A stretch of 64,000 nucleotides of DNA from Vibrio rhodolitus (GCF_003350325.1 NZ_QLYZ01000003.1:186882-250881); one strand, 5' to 3'; shown: positions 45,925-54,050, numbered from the stretch's first letter. Notes: generated by a model from the sequence alone, not told the origin. Numbers and translations: made by a program.

Positions 45925-46599
45925 TTAACTTTCAAATGAAAGCTTGTTGCCAAAGGTTTCTTTCCAGTCTTTATCGAACTGTTCAACAGCAGGTTTTACT
46001 GCTGGGTGCGCGAACATTTGCGCTGCCACATCGGTCGGTAGCGTAATCGCTTCGATGCCCAGTTTCATCACCTCCATCGCTTGTTGAGTGTTCTTGAAGC
46101 TGGCTGCCAAAATCTTCGCTGGTAGTTGGTTTTGATCGAGCAACAATTGAAGATCCGCGACCACTTCAACACCGTTGCCGTTCATCGCATCAATGCGGTT
46201 TACGTAAGGTGCTAGGTAGTCTGCACCGCACAGTGCTGCAAGGAACCCTTGTTGAGCTGAATAGATAGCCGTAGCAAGAACCTGAATTCCCTCTTTTTTC
46301 ATTAGCTTAATTGCAGCTAAGCCGGTTTCTGTTGCTGGCACTTTTACCACCATATCGTAAGGCAATTCATTCAGTTGGCGCGCTTCTGCCACCATACCTT
46401 CGACAGTTGAACTCACGACTTGCGCGTGAAAGCGAGGTGTACCACCAAGTGCTTCTTGCATGCCTGCTAGGGTTTCATTCAGTCCCTGTTTTGACTTCGC
46501 CAGAATGCTTGGGTTTGTCGTCACGCCTTTTAGCGGTAGGCACTGGTTAAAGCGTTTTACTTCTGCCACATCAGCAGTATCTAAATAAAGTTCAATCAT
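45925..46599 (-). CDS. fsa: Fructose-6-phosphate aldolase-like (FSA/TalC) enzyme
   Basis: Start moved to ATG 46599 with AAGGT upstream; the frame stays open to 46695 but the family starts at MIELYLDTADV. 224 residues, near the 220 of E. coli FsaA. Schiff-base lysine K86 in VVKVPATETG; ITLPTDVAAQM also typical. It cleaves ketose phosphates, for example to a C3 ketone plus glyceraldehyde-3-phosphate. E. coli fsaA/fsaB neighbour the GREs ybiW/pflD, as here. It is expected to act right after GRE B. Confidence 0.9.
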   Translation of the reverse strand: MIELYLDTADVAEVKRFNQCLPLKGVTTNPSILAKSKQGLNETLAGMQEALGGTPRFHAQVVSSTVEGMVAEARQLNELPYDMVVKVPATETGLAAIKLMKKEGIQVLATAIYSAQQGFLAALCGADYLAPYVNRIDAMNGNGVEVVADLQLLLDQNQLPAKILAASFKNTQQAMEVMKLGIEAITLPTDVAAQMFAHPAVKPAVEQFDKDWKETFGNKLSFES

Positions 46600-46641
46600 G
46601 GTTTCTACCTTAAACAAAATCTTGGTTTTGATGATGGGATC

Positions 46642-46683
46642 ACTATAGATCTGACAATCGAACGAGATCTTGATTTTGATCAA
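46642..46683 (-). promoter_or_regulatory. fsa promoter: perfect FNR box at about -41.5
   Basis: TTGATTTTGATCAA (46670-46683) is a perfect TTGAT-N4-ATCAA FNR site. On the minus strand a -10 TATAGT occupies 46647-46642, putting the start near 46635, exactly 41.5 bp from the box centre. This is class II FNR geometry and no -35 is evident. The same box lies 29 bp from the rightward -10 TATAAT at 46703-46708, so it can also serve the activase/GRE B operon. Confidence 0.75.
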
Positions 46684-46689
46684 TTGAAA

Positions 46690-46740
46690 TTTCATTTGAA
46701 ACTATAATAATTTCATTAAATGAAAGTTAAGTGAAACTTA
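46690..46740 (+). promoter_or_regulatory. DeoR-type operators at the activase B promoter
   Basis: TTTCATTTGAAA (46690-46701) is a perfect palindrome directly upstream of TATAAT; TTTCATTAAATGAAA (46711-46725) is a second palindrome over the predicted start. More AAGTGAAACTT-like copies follow. Similar units reappear before deoR (50226-50249). Likely DeoR operators. Confidence 0.6.
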
Positions 46741-46853
46741 TGAACACTCAAGTGAAGCTTTCAGTACGCACAAACAAAAGCCGTTTATAAGACTTAACCA
46801 GCAAGAACCAGATTAAGAAAACAGCGGTAGCACAGACCAAGAGGCAAGCAGAG

Positions 46854-47795
46854 ATGTATTTCAATATTCAACGATTCTCTACCCATGATGGCGATGGCAT
46901 TCGTTCCATTCTTTTTCTTAAAGGATGCAGCTTGTCTTGCCCTTGGTGTCAAAACCCAGAAAGCCGCAGCGAAAAGCATTCACTGCTGTTTGATCAGCGA
47001 AGCTGTATGGAAGGTTGCCAGCTGTGCGTTTCTGCTTATCAAGCCACAACTCAATCCAGAGCGGATAGTGAAACGGTGAGCGATGGTATTCAACGCATCG
47101 ACAACCAGATCATCATCAATCGCAAAGCCATCAAAGAAGACCAACTGATCGCGCTGCGAGACGTCTGTCCTACGCAAGCACTGACTGTCTGCGGTGAAGA
47201 GGCGAAATTAGACATGTTGTTCGACACCTTGATGAAAGACAAACCTTTCTACGACCAAAGCCAAGGTGGTGTGACCTTCTCCGGTGGTGAGCCACTCATG
47301 CAAGCCGATTTGGTAGCAGAGCTCGCACAGCGTCTGCATGACAACCAAGTCTCTACCGCTATTGAATCGTGCATGCATGTGCCGTGGAAGAACGTCGAAA
47401 AAGCCGCGCCGCATATTGATTGCTGGTTGGCGGATTTAAAACACACTGATGAAGAAAAGTTTCTTAGCTGGGCGAAAGGTTCACTAAAACGCATCAAAGA
47501 CAATTTCCGAAAACTGGCACCTATCGCGAAACGCATTGTGATTCGCGTTCCCGTTGTGCCGGGGTTCAATGACACCATCGAAGAGTTGAAAGACATCATC
47601 GATTTTGCGGCTTCACTAGAAAGCTGCCAAGAACTTCACTTGCTGCCGTACCACACGCTCGGCATCAATAAATACCGTTTGCTCGATATGCCTTACGAGT
47701 GTTCTGACAAGCCATTAAACAAACCAGAACTGCTAGAAAGCGCCATGCAATACGCAAGCGAAAACACCCAACTTAACGTGATTGTAAGAGGTTAA
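46854..47795 (+). CDS. Glycyl radical enzyme activase B (YbiY-like)
   Basis: 313 residues. SAM cluster motif GCSLSCPWCQNPES (Cx3Cx2C); GGVTFSGGEPL is the SAM-binding GGE motif; DCWLADLKHTDEEKFLSW follows as in GRE activases. The inserted ferredoxin-like region is reduced (CMEGCQLC), compared with two full clusters in activase A. It ends two bases before GRE B, so the activase here precedes its enzyme. Confidence 0.88.
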   Translation: MYFNIQRFSTHDGDGIRSILFLKGCSLSCPWCQNPESRSEKHSLLFDQRSCMEGCQLCVSAYQATTQSRADSETVSDGIQRIDNQIIINRKAIKEDQLIALRDVCPTQALTVCGEEAKLDMLFDTLMKDKPFYDQSQGGVTFSGGEPLMQADLVAELAQRLHDNQVSTAIESCMHVPWKNVEKAAPHIDCWLADLKHTDEEKFLSWAKGSLKRIKDNFRKLAPIAKRIVIRVPVVPGFNDTIEELKDIIDFAASLESCQELHLLPYHTLGINKYRLLDMPYECSDKPLNKPELLESAMQYASENTQLNVIVRG

Positions 47796-47797
47796 CT

Positions 47798-50221
47798 ATG
47801 GACCTGAATTACCTTCCTGAGCGTATCAAAGCGCACAAATCGGCACTGGTAAATATCGTAACGCCACCTGTCTGTACCGAGCGTGCAGAGGCATACACTC
47901 GTGCTTATCAAGCAAACGAAGACAAACCTGTGATTGTCCAACGTGCGCTAGCACTGCAAGAGCACTTACGCACTCGTACGATTTGGATTAAACACGATGA
48001 GTTGATCGTCGGTAACCAAGCGAGCAAAGTACGCGCTGCGCCTATTTTCCCAGAATACACAGTGCGTTGGATTGAAGCGGAAATTGATGAGCTAGCCGAC
48101 CGTCCTGGTGCAGGCTTTGCTGTTACTGAAGAAGATAAGCAAAGCATCCACAGCATCACACCGTATTGGCGCGGTAAAACTGTTCAAGACCGTTGTTATG
48201 GTTTGTTTACTGATGAGCAGCAAGAAATCTTAGCCAGCACCATCATTAAAGCCGAAGGCAACATGACTTCGGGTGACGCGCACCTTGCGGTGGATAACGA
48301 GAAAATCTTGAAGCTAGGCATGAACGGTTTGCTAGAGGATGTTCGTCAGCACCGTGCTAACAATGATGTTTCGACCTTTGAAGGCTTGAAGAAAGAGCAG
48401 TTCTACAAATCAGTCGAAATCGTGCTGCTTGCGATTCAAGATCACATGGTGAGCTACGCTGAATTGGCGGCAAAAATGGCGCTAGAAGAGACGCGCCCCC
48501 TACGCAAAGCTGAATTAGAAAGCATTGCTGCAAACTGTCGTCATGTAGCAAGCCACGCACCAGAAAACTTCTGGCAAGCACTGCAATTGAGCTACTTTGT
48601 TCAGTTGATGCTACAAATCGAATCGAATGGTCACTCGGTTTCTTTCGGTCGTATGGACCAATTCCTAAACGAATTTTATGTTCGCGATATCGAAAACGGT
48701 GCGATTGAAAAAGACTTTGCACTAGAGCTTTTACAAAGCTGCTGGTTGAAGCTGCTTGAAGTAAACAAGATTCGCTCTGGCGCGCACTCAAAAGCATCGG
48801 CAGGTTCTCCTCTCTACCAAAACGTCTGTATCGGCGGTCAGAAGTTGAATGAAAAGGGGGAGCCAGAAGACGCAGTGAATCCTCTTTCTTGGGCGATTCT
48901 GGAATCTTGTGGTCAACTGCGTTCGACGCAACCTAACTTGAGTGTGCGTTACCACGAAGGTTTGAACCAAGAGTTCTTAATGGGTTGTATCGAAGTGATT
49001 AAATGCGGATTCGGTATGCCAGCGTTCAACAACGATGAGATTGTTATTCCTGAATTCATCAAGCTTGGCGTAGAGAAAGAAGACGCTTACAACTACGCCT
49101 CTATCGGCTGTATCGAGACTGCGGTTCCGGGCAAATGGGGTTATCGTTGCACGGGCATGAGCTTTATTAACTTCGCTCGTATCCTGCTCGCGGCACTTAA
49201 CGAAGGTGTGGATGCAACAACGGGTAAAGCTTTCTTGCCACACGATAAGTCATTAGCAAAAGGCAACTTTGACAACTTTGAGCAAGTGACGGCTTCTTGG
49301 GCAGAGCAAATCCGCTACTACACCCGCAAATCGATTGAGATTGATACCGTAGTCGACAGCGTGCTTGAACAGCAAGCACAAGACATCTTCTGTTCAACGC
49401 TGGTGGATGACTGTTTGGCTCGCGGTAAAACCGTGAAAGAAGGCGGTGCGAAATACGACTGGGTATCTGGCTTGCAAGTTGGTATCGCCAACTTGGGTAA
49501 CAGCCTAGCAGCAATCAAACACCTTGTTTTCGATGATGCGCAAATCACCCAACCACAGCTGGCAAAAGCATTGGCAGAAGATTTCGACGGCATGGAGAAC
49601 GAACAGCTTCGCCAACGTCTTATCAACTTTGCACCAAAATACGGTAACGATGATGACGCAGTAGACCAACTACTGGCAGACGCGTACCAAGTGTACATTG
49701 ATGAGCTAGAGCAGTTCGTTAATACGCGTCATGGGCGCGGTCCAATTGGTGGCGGTTACTACGCCGGTACATCAAGTATCTCAGCAAACGTCCCATTTGG
49801 TGCTTCAACCATGGCAACGCCAGACGGTCGCAAAGCGAAAACGCCATTGGCAGAGGGGGCAAGCCCGTCGTCTGGCTCAGACCGTTTAGGTCCAACGGCA
49901 GTGTACAACTCAGTGGGTAAGATCCAAGCGAATAAAATCCTTGGTGGCGTGCTGCTTAACCAGAAATTAAGCCCGGCAGCAGTTGCTTCTGAAGGGGATA
50001 AGCTCAAGCTTTCTATGTTGATTCGTACCTTCTTCAACCACCACAAAGGCTGGCATGTGCAGTACAACATCGTTTCTCGTGAGACCTTGTTAGCGGCTAA
50101 GAAGAACCCAGAGCAATATCGTGATCTCGTTGTGCGAGTGGCAGGCTACTCAGCTTTCTTCACCGCGCTATCACCAGATGCGCAAGACGACATCATTGCA
50201 CGTACGGAACATAAGTTGTAA
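47798..50221 (+). CDS. Glycyl radical enzyme B, YbiW/PflD-like
   Basis: 807 residues, close to E. coli YbiW (810). Thiyl Cys C438 and base E440 in SIGCIETAVPGKWG; radical G783 in VVRVAGYSAFF. Published work assigns E. coli YbiW and PflD as 1,5-anhydroglucitol-6-phosphate lyases that make 1-deoxyfructose-6-phosphate, cleaved further by FsaA/TalC. The adjacent fsa gene fits that pathway well, so the same reaction is the best prediction. Substrate is inferred, not shown. Confidence 0.88.
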   Translation: MDLNYLPERIKAHKSALVNIVTPPVCTERAEAYTRAYQANEDKPVIVQRALALQEHLRTRTIWIKHDELIVGNQASKVRAAPIFPEYTVRWIEAEIDELADRPGAGFAVTEEDKQSIHSITPYWRGKTVQDRCYGLFTDEQQEILASTIIKAEGNMTSGDAHLAVDNEKILKLGMNGLLEDVRQHRANNDVSTFEGLKKEQFYKSVEIVLLAIQDHMVSYAELAAKMALEETRPLRKAELESIAANCRHVASHAPENFWQALQLSYFVQLMLQIESNGHSVSFGRMDQFLNEFYVRDIENGAIEKDFALELLQSCWLKLLEVNKIRSGAHSKASAGSPLYQNVCIGGQKLNEKGEPEDAVNPLSWAILESCGQLRSTQPNLSVRYHEGLNQEFLMGCIEVIKCGFGMPAFNNDEIVIPEFIKLGVEKEDAYNYASIGCIETAVPGKWGYRCTGMSFINFARILLAALNEGVDATTGKAFLPHDKSLAKGNFDNFEQVTASWAEQIRYYTRKSIEIDTVVDSVLEQQAQDIFCSTLVDDCLARGKTVKEGGAKYDWVSGLQVGIANLGNSLAAIKHLVFDDAQITQPQLAKALAEDFDGMENEQLRQRLINFAPKYGNDDDAVDQLLADAYQVYIDELEQFVNTRHGRGPIGGGYYAGTSSISANVPFGASTMATPDGRKAKTPLAEGASPSSGSDRLGPTAVYNSVGKIQANKILGGVLLNQKLSPAAVASEGDKLKLSMLIRTFFNHHKGWHVQYNIVSRETLLAAKKNPEQYRDLVVRVAGYSAFFTALSPDAQDDIIARTEHKL

Positions 50222-50225
50222 TTGA

Positions 50226-50249
50226 AGTTTCACTTGAGTTTCAAATGAA
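50226..50249. promoter_or_regulatory. DeoR-type operator repeats upstream of deoR
   Basis: GTTTCACTTGAGTTTCAAAT followed by GAAA repeats the TTTCA-N-TTGA/TGAAA units found at 46690-46740. Suggests autoregulation of deoR and a shared regulon with fsa and GRE B. TTCAAA...TATACT with a 16-bp spacer could be the deoR promoter. Confidence 0.5.
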
Positions 50250-50251
50250 AG

Positions 50252-50283
50252 AAAGAGGCATTATACTGGTGCCTCTTTTTTCT
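50252..50283 (+). terminator. Terminator after GRE B
   Basis: AAAGAGGCA with TGCCTCTTT, 9-nt loop, T-rich tail. The tentative deoR -10 TATACT falls in its loop. Confidence 0.85.
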
Positions 50284-50300
50284 TTTCCCGAGTGATTGTT

Positions 50301-51041
50301 ATGAACCCAAGACAAAATGAAATTCTACAGATAGTGAATGAGCGCAAGCGCGTTCAGGTAACCGAACTGTCAGATTTGATTGGTGTCTCGGGAGTGACCA
50401 TTCGCCAAGACCTTAACTTTCTTGAGCAAGAGGGTTACCTCAAACGCGTTCATGGCGCTGCAATGGCTTTGCAAAGTGATGATATCGATAGCCGTTTAGA
50501 AGTGCGATTTGATATTAAGCAAGCACTAGCCAACAAAGCGGCAGACTTGGTTAAAGCGAATGAAACCGTGTTGATCGAAGGGGGCAGTGCTAATGCCTTG
50601 TTGGCGCGCACATTGGCAGAGCGCGGTGATGTGACCATTATTACTCCGTCTGCATACATTGCCCATTTAATCCGCAATACTTCGGCGAACATCATTTTGC
50701 TTGGTGGTGTCTATCAACATCAAGGTGAGAGCCTGGTTGGTCCGCTGACCAAACTGTGTATCGAGAATATCCATTTTAGTACCGCATTTTTAGGTGTAGA
50801 TGGGTTTCATCAAGATACCGGCTTTACCAGCCGCGATATGATGCGCGCAGATATTGCAGCAACGATTTTGGCGAAAAGCCGCCGTAATATCATTCTGACG
50901 GACTCAAGTAAGTTTGGTCAGATTTATCCATCTACGATTGGTCACACCAACCAAATTTCGATTTTGCTGACAGATAACCGTTTACCGGAGAGTGATTTGC
51001 ACTATTTGCAAGGGCATGGTGTGGAAGTGATTCTTGGTTAA
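50301..51041 (+). CDS. DeoR-family transcriptional regulator of GRE module B
   Basis: Start set at ATG 50301 rather than GTG 50292. 246 residues. N-terminal DeoR helix-turn-helix (VTELSDLIGVSGVTIRQDLNFLEQEGYLKRVHG) and a sugar-phosphate-binding DeoRC domain (LIEGGSANALLARTLA; LLGGVYQHQGESLVGP). DeoR regulators usually sense a phosphorylated sugar intermediate. Its probable operators lie in front of itself and in the fsa/activase B divergent promoter. Confidence 0.9.
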   Translation: MNPRQNEILQIVNERKRVQVTELSDLIGVSGVTIRQDLNFLEQEGYLKRVHGAAMALQSDDIDSRLEVRFDIKQALANKAADLVKANETVLIEGGSANALLARTLAERGDVTIITPSAYIAHLIRNTSANIILLGGVYQHQGESLVGPLTKLCIENIHFSTAFLGVDGFHQDTGFTSRDMMRADIAATILAKSRRNIILTDSSKFGQIYPSTIGHTNQISILLTDNRLPESDLHYLQGHGVEVILG

Positions 51042-51045
51042 TGGG

Positions 51046-51071
51046 AAAACCGCGAGTATCGCGGTTTTTTT
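51046..51071 (+). terminator. Terminator after deoR
   Basis: AAAACCGCGA-GTA-TCGCGGTTTT followed by TTT. Confidence 0.93.
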
Positions 51072-51090
51072 ATGTCAGTTGGAGTGGTGG

Positions 51091-51385
51091 TATGTCCCGC
51101 TTATTACTCATGAGGATTTCATTAGCTTATTCATAAGCGGTCCAATTACTCTTTGTCTTGCCAAAGAGTAATCAGAAAGGCGCTCTTGTATTGCGCTTGC
51201 TGCCCGGCCGGTTTTTACCCGTCCTACTTGAAGATGCTACGTCGTTAACTGGCACTCACAAACCTCATCACATAGTTATCTATGCTCAGAGGATTTGCTC
51301 GCTTGTTGCCTAGTAGAATCATCAAGTAGTTAGGCTAGCGGTGTTCCCGACACCGAAAACCTAAAAATGCGTCCTGCATTTTTGC
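51091..51385 (-). repeat. Multi-hairpin intergenic repeat, copy C (interrupted)
   Basis: Same family and leftward orientation as copies A and B. The GGTTTT...GGCGTTCCC hairpin is broken by an inserted miniature element (about 51215-51340), so copy C existed before the insertion. Confidence 0.88.
51215..51340. mobile_element. MITE-like element inserted in repeat copy C
   Basis: Terminal inverted repeats CTACTTGAAGATGCTAC (51224-51240) and GTAGAATCATCAAGTAG (51313-51329) match at 15 of 17 positions. The interior is itself an imperfect palindrome (CTCACAAACCTC / GAGGATTTGCTCG). No coding capacity, so it depends on a transposase in trans if mobile. Boundaries are approximate. Confidence 0.65.
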
Positions 51386-51450
51386 CCCACAATCAGTTAA
51401 CTCGAAATCTGCCTCATTCTTCAATTTCAGTATTTACAATAATTTAACTA

Positions 51451-51615
51451 ATGAAACGAAAGGCAAGACGCGACCCCATTAGTTGTAGTAGTTGTAAGGT
51501 GGCTTCTCTCGGTGCAAACAGACTAACGTGTACACGTGTCAGTAATGAACTGAGTTTACGATTGATTACCTTGGCAGTGGTTTTGAGTGCTTTTTCAATA
51601 GCTTTTAACGGCTAA
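51451..51615 (+). CDS. Possible 54-residue small protein
   Basis: ATG 51451 to TAA 51615. The product is Arg/Lys-rich at the N-terminus, contains CSSC and another Cys, and ends in a hydrophobic stretch (LRLITLAVVLSAFSIAF). No convincing ribosome-binding site. It could be a remnant or a small membrane peptide. Confidence 0.22.
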   Translation: MKRKARRDPISCSSCKVASLGANRLTCTRVSNELSLRLITLAVVLSAFSIAFNG

Positions 51616-51872
51616 AGTATTTGTTTCTGCAAATGAACATCTAGGGTATGTGATTGGTGTGGTCTAAGTTTCATTTTCATCTCCGTTTTGGAGATATTTT
51701 GGGAGTATTGACGATATGCAAAAATTTGAGAAAGAAAAACGGGTCTATCACCTTGCCTAAAGCGAACGTGGTCTTAGTTCTTGGTGCTCATTTGTTCATG
51801 CTTTTGATTTTAAACGTGAATTGATGGAAAATACATCAATACTAACGTGGTGGCATAAGGTGGGTAATAGCT
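51616..51872. other. Non-coding stretch before the coiled-coil gene
   Basis: About 260 bp, AT-rich, with short abortive ORFs (for example 51824-51916, frame-shifted relative to the next gene) but no recognised element. Presumably includes the promoter of the coiled-coil gene. Confidence 0.35.
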
Positions 51873-53387
51873 TTGTTTTTGACTACAGAAGAACGACTAA
51901 CAGAAAAGCTAAATAAAGAGAAAGAGTATCTCTGGACAGAGATGAATGCTCTTAAAGCAAAATTAGAAAAGACTGATCAACAGCTTGAGTTGCTAGAGCA
52001 GAGCGCACCAGAGCATTATTCCAAAGCTTTGGGAGCTAGGAACAAAGCCACCGAAGTAAAAAACAAAGCTGAAGAACGCTTGGGTGAGATTGATGCCATT
52101 TACAAAAGTGTTGAAGATGCTTATGAACTTGTCATTTCATTGAAAGATGAATCAGACTCGAATCTGGCAACTATCAAAGAGCATGGGTCTACTGCTTTTG
52201 ATAAATCAGAATCAATAGCTCAATACCATCAACAATACTTAGAATCTAAAGCAGAAATTGATGAAGCTCTACAGGAGCTTAATCGTTTAATTACTGAGAA
52301 AGATCGCTTGGCGGTGAAAGTTGAGTCGTTATCCGAACAAGTAACCAATACTGAATTGGTTGCAAGTAAGTTGAAATCTTTGCTGAGTAATGCAACTAAA
52401 CAGAAAAGTGAATTTGACACCCTTCATGGTGAAGTCTTTGGCTTTACATATGAAGATGACAACGGTGAAGAAGTAGAACAAGGTGGCTTAAAAGAAGAAC
52501 TTAAAGATGCTTATTCTAAAATCAAAAATGATGTTGCATCGTTGCACGAAGAAGTTTCGAGCGTAGAGCAAAGATACAATGAAAAACTAGACTCTATTGA
52601 AGGTCAATACCAAGAAGGGTTGGAGTCGTTCATATCTAAAAGTGAAAAGCAATATAGTTCAATTATTGAACAGATAAAATCACTTCTTCCCGATGCGCTT
52701 ACGGCTGGTCTTTCTGGTGCATATATCGACAAAATTAAAGTTGAAAAAGAACAATTAGATAAACATGAGGGTTCGTTCAATAAAGCTATTCGCTGGTTGA
52801 TAATATGTTCTTTGTTGCCAGTTGCATTCAGTATGGTTCGAGTAATATTTTTGAGTGAGCAGTTTGCTTCTGTTATTCAAGATGCTCCGATGATTTACTC
52901 TATGATGTTACCTGTTTACGCTCCCATCCTATGGGTCGCTTACTCATCAAACAAGAGCTATAAGCTTAGTAAACGACTAATTGAAGAGTACACACATAAA
53001 GAAGTTTCGAGCCGAACATTTGAAGGCTTGTCAAATCAGATTGACGCAATTGGCGAAGATGACACTAGTGGTGAGTTAAGAACTAAATTGCTTTTCAACT
53101 TGCTTCAAGTTAACAGCGAAAACCCGGGTAAGTTAATATCTGATTATAACAACTCAGATCATCCGATTATTGATGCGATTGACAAAAGTTCAAAATTAGC
53201 CGACGCGATTAATCGTTTAGATAACGTGCCTTTAGTCAGTCCACTGTTACGACACTTAAATGCTAAAGAAAGAAATAAAATCGAGCAGAAAGAAAAAGAT
53301 ATGTTGAATGTAGTTGACGTTGCAATGACTCCTGAAGTCAACTCGAAAGAGAAAGAGCCAACAACTAGAACGGGTTCAGTTGCATAG
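51873..53387 (+). CDS. Large coiled-coil protein with two TM segments, unknown function
   Basis: 504 residues from TTG 51873 (AAGGTGG upstream; the first in-frame ATG is at 51942). Residues about 1-300 are a long, charged, nearly continuous coiled coil (LTEKLNKEKEYL; YNEKLDSIEGQYQ). Two hydrophobic segments follow at about 305-325 and 340-358 with a short extracytoplasmic loop, then a 150-residue soluble tail. No catalytic motif seen. It has AT-richer composition than its neighbours and lies between two repeat copies, which suggests horizontal acquisition. A defence or membrane-anchoring role is possible but unsupported. Confidence 0.7.
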   Translation: MFLTTEERLTEKLNKEKEYLWTEMNALKAKLEKTDQQLELLEQSAPEHYSKALGARNKATEVKNKAEERLGEIDAIYKSVEDAYELVISLKDESDSNLATIKEHGSTAFDKSESIAQYHQQYLESKAEIDEALQELNRLITEKDRLAVKVESLSEQVTNTELVASKLKSLLSNATKQKSEFDTLHGEVFGFTYEDDNGEEVEQGGLKEELKDAYSKIKNDVASLHEEVSSVEQRYNEKLDSIEGQYQEGLESFISKSEKQYSSIIEQIKSLLPDALTAGLSGAYIDKIKVEKEQLDKHEGSFNKAIRWLIICSLLPVAFSMVRVIFLSEQFASVIQDAPMIYSMMLPVYAPILWVAYSSNKSYKLSKRLIEEYTHKEVSSRTFEGLSNQIDAIGEDDTSGELRTKLLFNLLQVNSENPGKLISDYNNSDHPIIDAIDKSSKLADAINRLDNVPLVSPLLRHLNAKERNKIEQKEKDMLNVVDVAMTPEVNSKEKEPTTRTGSVA

Positions 53388-53403
53388 ATAAGCCAGTAAT
53401 GGT

Positions 53404-53441
53404 AATGGCTCGGTAGCTTGAATGCTGCCGAGCCATTTTTA
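53404..53441 (+). terminator. Terminator after the coiled-coil gene
   Basis: AATGGCTCGGTAGC pairs with GCTGCCGAGCCATT (one G-U), 6-nt loop, then TTTATTT. Confidence 0.93.
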
Positions 53442-53442
53442 T

Positions 53443-53592
53443 TTACAGATAACGACTTTTCAAATGATCTTTAAAGTAACTAGCGTTCAGAGTTTCGCCA
53501 GTCAATTGTTTCACTAGTTCATCGGTGGTTAGTAAATTGCCTTCGAAAACTACAGGGTTGTGTCTAGCGTTTTGCCTACCCGACTTTTTCAT
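53443..53592 (-). CDS. Small 49-residue protein, unknown
   Basis: ATG 53592 to TAA 53445-53443. The product begins MKKSGRQNARHNPVV and ends YFKDHLKSRYL; it is basic and without a TM segment. AGAGGA lies about 10-12 nt upstream on the minus strand within a hairpin (53594-53624), and AGGT directly abuts the start. It converges on the coiled-coil gene. Not recognised; it might be a DNA- or RNA-binding regulator. Confidence 0.5.
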   Translation of the reverse strand: MKKSGRQNARHNPVVFEGNLLTTDELVKQLTGETLNASYFKDHLKSRYL

Positions 53593-53593
53593 A

Positions 53594-53624
53594 CCTAAAT
53601 TAATCCTCTTTTTACTAATTTAGG
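53594..53624 (-). promoter_or_regulatory. Inverted repeat enclosing the ribosome-binding site of the small gene
   Basis: CCTAAATTA (53594-53602) and TAATTTAGG (53616-53624) are perfectly complementary. The 13-nt loop holds the AGAGGA of the small gene at 53443-53592. It could act as a translational switch or an operator. Confidence 0.5.
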
Positions 53625-53680
53625 ATAACCACTGGCAAGGTGTTGTTCAAAACGCTTTAGCCAAAATAACCTCAGTAATA

Positions 53681-53862
53681 GGTAAAAATGCAGGACGCAT
53701 TTTTAGGTTTTCGGCGTCGGGAACGCCTAAAACCGACCGGTTAGCGTCAGAGAAACAAGAGCGACTTCTGATTACTCTTTGGCAAGACAAAGAGTAATTG
53801 GACCGCTTTTCGTAGAATCAAAGTAGCCTCCGGTGTTTTAAGCGGTACATACAGCAATACCA
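53681..53862 (+). repeat. Multi-hairpin intergenic repeat, copy D
   Basis: Reads rightward: AAAAATGCAGGACGCATTTTT, then the GGTTTTCGGCGT...ACGCC hairpin, TTACTCTTTG/CAAAGAGTAA, and the AAGCGGTACATACA end. Copies D, E and F also share a GCTCTAGCCAAAAtAACCTC-like left extension. Confidence 0.92.
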
Positions 53863-54050
53863 AACACCAACTATCAACTACCAACAATCACTCTCCAGTG
53901 ATAGTCAGTGTTAAGCGGCACAAATAAAATATCCCGATTTTGAGTAATCACTCTGCTAAACGAATGTCAGAGATTGAAGTCAAAATTCAAACCGTCTGCA
54001 ATAAAACTCTTTCTCATCGGTTCTTCTAAATAGCGTATAGGAGAAACGAT

